Shown here: positions 61,579 through 64,000 of the stretch, in pieces | Layout of the letters: each line of letters opens with the position of its first letter | Position numbering within the stretch: the first letter of the stretch is position 1 | Source of the DNA: Lateolabrax maculatus | Taxonomy: Eukaryota > Chordata > Actinopteri > Acropomatiformes > Lateolabracidae | Direction of reading: 5' to 3' | Length of the DNA stretch: 64,000 nt | Assembly (NCBI GenBank): GCA_031216445.1 | Contig: CM062202.1 | Location: 2,962,501 to 3,026,500, forward strand | Program-made: the position numbers and the translations under genes | Notes under the pieces: model-generated | What the model was told of the DNA's origin: nothing | Database searches by the model: none | Seen by the model: the letters and a program-made list of their open reading frames with translations, nothing else

Positions 61579-61924
61579 TCAGAGGCCCAGGCAGACCCTC
61601 AGCTCCTCCAGCGTCAGGCCTCGGTCTCCGTCTCTGTCACAGTACTGAACGAACTTCTTGGCGCACCGTCGCGGCTTCAGCCTCCTTCTCAGGAACTGAC
61701 GGAGGGGTCGGGCCTCGCGTTCGCTTAGCACCCCAGTGGAGTCCACGTCCAGCCGACTGAAGTGCCACCGCAGCACCTCCTCAGGCCTGGAGAACTCTAC
61801 GGCCTCCAGAGCAGCAACGTCCAGAGTCGAGGAGGAGGAGGAGGAGGAGGAGGAGGAAGGAGAGGCGGAAGCTGGGGTGTTGAAAGATGGAGAGGGCGAG
61901 CTGGAGGGAGGTGTGTTTAAGGCC
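61579..61924 (-). CDS. SMOC-type protein, terminal coding exon with EF-hand pair
   Basis: This exon encodes the calcium-binding half of the EC domain of a secreted SMOC-family matricellular protein; SMOCs act outside the cell and modulate BMP and growth-factor signalling. It starts after an acceptor (TCTGTTTCCACCAG/G) at 61924; its first base completes a Gln codon split with the upstream exon, and 114 residues plus TGA follow. Residues about 1-40 form a Pro/Ser-rich low-complexity insert with ten consecutive Ser. Residues about 44-58 (FSRPEEVLRWHFSRL) give the helix before EF-hand 1. The EF loops are DVDSTGVLSERE (about 59-70) and DRDGDRGLTLEE (about 96-107), both with canonical ligand positions. 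RRCAKKFVQYC between them carries the paired cysteines. The frame ends CLGL-stop, where SMOC1/2 have an additional tail. FLRRR...KKFVQYC recalls SMOC2 more than SMOC1, but the paralogue is unsettled. Confidence 0.9.
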
Positions 61925-63792
61925 CTGGTGGAAACAGACGAACCCGAGAGGTGACAGGTTTAAGTGACACCAGCTTAAAGGATTACGCTCCTGAAAGTCT
62001 CTCAGCTGTTCGGTTTATGATTTACAATAAAAATGATTGAAGGTAAAAGTTCAGAGAGTTGCTTTTTTGACTAAAAGAGGGAGGACTTAAAATTACAGAA
62101 AACCTGAAGAAATGACCTCAGAAAATCAAAAAATTGGTGACCAAGTGGGTTTGCTTCTCATTTATCTGCAGTGTTGTATAAGTGTTTCAGTAACTACGGC
62201 ATCATCGTTGCAGCAAAGCACATTCATCCACACCCATCAGGGATGTTGGACGCTGCTTTTCAGTCGGGTGTAGCCGACTCCTTTAGTCATTTGGATGTTT
62301 GGTCACAATTTATTTGACATTTTCTCAAAAGTGCTGCACAATTTCACACAAACTATTATACCATTATAATAAAAAAATATATATGTTTACGCATAGATTA
62401 CACACACAAAAGTAAAAAGTCTACACTAGTTTACCTGAAAGGGGTTGGAACAGAACACATTCACTCCTTTCAGCATAAATTGCATAACATCAGGATTTGA
62501 AGTCAGCAGTTTGAGTGAGATTATTGTTTACGCGACAGCAGGCGCCATCGACAGGTCGAGCAGTCGGCACCTTCAGACATCTGTAATCAGATTTCTGCGG
62601 CTCCTGACAAAGTGTTCCTGAGCGTTCACGCCTTGACCAAATATAACCCAACACTTCTATTCACAGTATTCCAGCAGAACTCGATAAATATCATATTTCA
62701 CAGGGACATGGAAGCCTGCTGAAAAACAAAATTACCAGATGGCTCCAGGGTTCCTTATCAGATAAACAGCAGGCGAAAAAACACAGCTTCAATTCTCTGT
62801 ATCAAACCCAACCACAAAACCATTGTGAGTGTGTGTGTGAGTAAGAAGAGGGTGAAGGATGAAACACAGATTGGTAAAAAAGAGAAGAGGGTGAAAAGTT
62901 ATGAAGATGAAAGTGTGAGTTAAAAGAGAGGAGTGTTTGTAAATGAACCGAGAGAGAAACAGATCGAGGGAATGAGGTAATAACCGAAAGACTGAAGCGC
63001 TGATCGACAAAGACGAACTCAGAACAGGGAAACAGACGGAGTTGGTTTGTTCTGGTCTTCAAACAGTTTCCATCAGTTAATCTGTGTAGATCACTGAAGT
63101 GTGAAATTGGTTTTCATTTGGCATTGTGGGCAGCTTCTCAGCCCTGCAACATACTGGAGGAAAGTTACACATCGAAGTCTGAAGTTACACATTCTAGTCA
63201 GTATAATTTGGCCACTAGTGGTGCCGTGGAGTAAAGTTTTAATGAACCTTATCTGAACTGTTTTGCGAGCGTTTACAGGTGGAAATGTGTGGTGGAAAAT
63301 GCATTTAACATTGCAGTTTGGTGAGAAATATTCAGAGGTGGCAAAAGTACAAACATTCTTTACTCAAGCAGAAGTACTGGCGCTGAGAATGATTCAACTT
63401 CTTTACTTTATTAAAGCACAGGCTCTGAAATGTATTCAAAGTATAAAAGTAAAAAGTTTTTCTTCGCAGTCGAGTCTCCCTCTTTTGTATGTTTCCTCTG
63501 GTCACGTGTGTCGTGCGTGACATGCACTGATGGATACACCAAGGAATCATCTTTTCTACGTGTTATTGTCCCGTCCATTAAGGTTGAAATCGGTCTTGAT
63601 GTTTGCGGCACGCAATGATCAATAATCAATAATTCCCATCAAATGCATTAAAACTAAAGTAACAAGCTTGTTTTGAAAATGTAAGAAGTAGAAAATACAA
63701 ATATCTGTGTTGAAATGCAGGAAGTAAAAGTAAAAAGTTAAAGAAATACTCAAGTAAATACAGATTCATGGTGATTTAGTAGATAGACTTAC
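61925..63792 (-). other. Intron of the SMOC gene (phase 2)
   Basis: The 1,868-bp interval has a strong donor (CTACCA/GTAAGT) and a good acceptor (TCTGTTTCCACCAG). Removing it joins CA to G and keeps the frame across the EC domain. It contains a TG-rich patch near 62825-62840, purine-rich words at about 62840-62960 and a hAT-like repeat at 63333-63771. Confidence 0.88.
63333..63771. mobile_element. Teleost hAT-like non-autonomous element in the SMOC intron
   Basis: The left end reads CAGAGGTGGCAAAAGTAC and then TTTACTCAAGCAGAAGTAC. The right end reads AAATACTCAAGTAAATACAG and then ATGGTG, so TTTACTYRAG words mirror each other near both ends. The AAGTAAAAGTAAAAAG interior is typical of the abundant AGTGGTGGAAAGTA family. 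No transposase was seen. The right end falls about 20 bp inside the intron from the 5' splice site of the upstream SMOC exon. Confidence 0.55.
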
Positions 63793-63886
63793 TGGTAGGG
63801 CCTCAGACTTCCAGCATGCTCTGCTTCCAGCTGCAGAGCTCTAACCAGACTCTGTAGGAACTGCTTCTTACGAGCTCCGGGACACC
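63793..63886 (-). CDS. SMOC-type protein, penultimate coding exon in this window
   Basis: This 94-bp internal exon has an acceptor (TTCTGTCCCCCCAG) before 63886 and a donor (CTACCA/GTAAGT) after 63793. It contributes 30 full codons plus two bases on each side. The peptide CPGARKKQFLQSLVRALQ forms the start of the EC domain, a Cys-Pro-Gly followed by an amphipathic helix, as in SMOC proteins (GCPG...FL.SL..AL). It then reads LEAEHAGSLRPY and splices in phase to the EF-hand exon at 61924. The upstream exons (follistatin-like and thyroglobulin-type modules in the family) are outside the window to the right. Confidence 0.85.
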
Positions 63887-64000
63887 CTGGGGGGACAGAA
63901 TTAGAGACCGTCAGACCTGACAACAGTCTACCTCGTCTCATGTTCTGTTTCCATCACCTCGTCCCAATCAAGAAATCTCTCTCTTTATAAAATCTAAATG
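63887..64000 (-). other. 3' end of the upstream SMOC intron
   Basis: Polypyrimidine TTCTGTCCCCCCAG and a branch-like CTCTAAT lie just before the exon at 63886. The rest of the intron continues past the window edge. Confidence 0.7.

Overview
The window looks like nuclear DNA from a ray-finned (teleost) fish. It is mostly AT-rich non-coding sequence, with dense long CA/TG microsatellites, decayed fish-type transposable elements, sparse CpG outside one clear island, and a vertebrate multi-exon gene with good splice signals. Nothing in it looks prokaryotic: there are no operons, no long conserved ORFs and no recognisable tRNA or rRNA genes. Almost all six-frame ORFs are accidental readings of microsatellites, purine tracts or intergenic DNA.

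The one protein-coding gene I can support lies at the right edge on the minus strand. Two exons (63793-63886 and 61579-61924) join in phase across a 1,868-bp intron. They encode the C-terminal extracellular calcium-binding (EC) domain of a SMOC-type protein (SPARC-related modular calcium-binding), with two canonical EF-hand loops and then a stop. The 5' part of the gene lies beyond position 64000. It appears more diverged than ordinary SMOC1 or SMOC2, carries a Pro/Ser-rich insert with a ten-serine run, and lacks the usual C-terminal tail.

A CpG island at about 41450-42285 is the best promoter candidate. Both strong splice donors in it read on the minus strand, so it may start a leftward transcript whose first intron could fill much of positions 1-41500. 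No downstream exon was recognised, so this is inference. Weaker GC/CpG-enriched patches lie at 19230-19715 and 24640-25260.

Repeats make up the rest. They include a 19-copy, 20-bp minisatellite (8241-8620); a DNA-transposon relic with terminal inverted repeats and a 6-bp target duplication (9905-10253); an internally deleted Ty3/gypsy retrotransposon with LTR remnants (36709 to about 38645); a LINE reverse-transcriptase fragment (52410-52660); an L2/CR1-like 3' tail (30845-30920); and several hAT-like non-autonomous elements (for example 56511-56683 and 63333-63771). There are long purine-rich domains on the plus strand and many CA/TG arrays, four pairs of which are inverted with about 80-120 bp between them. 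I found no convincing new multi-gene biological system. The most distinctive items are the tail-less SMOC paralogue, the minisatellite that is open in three frames, the paired inverted microsatellites, and the promoter-like island without a recognised gene.
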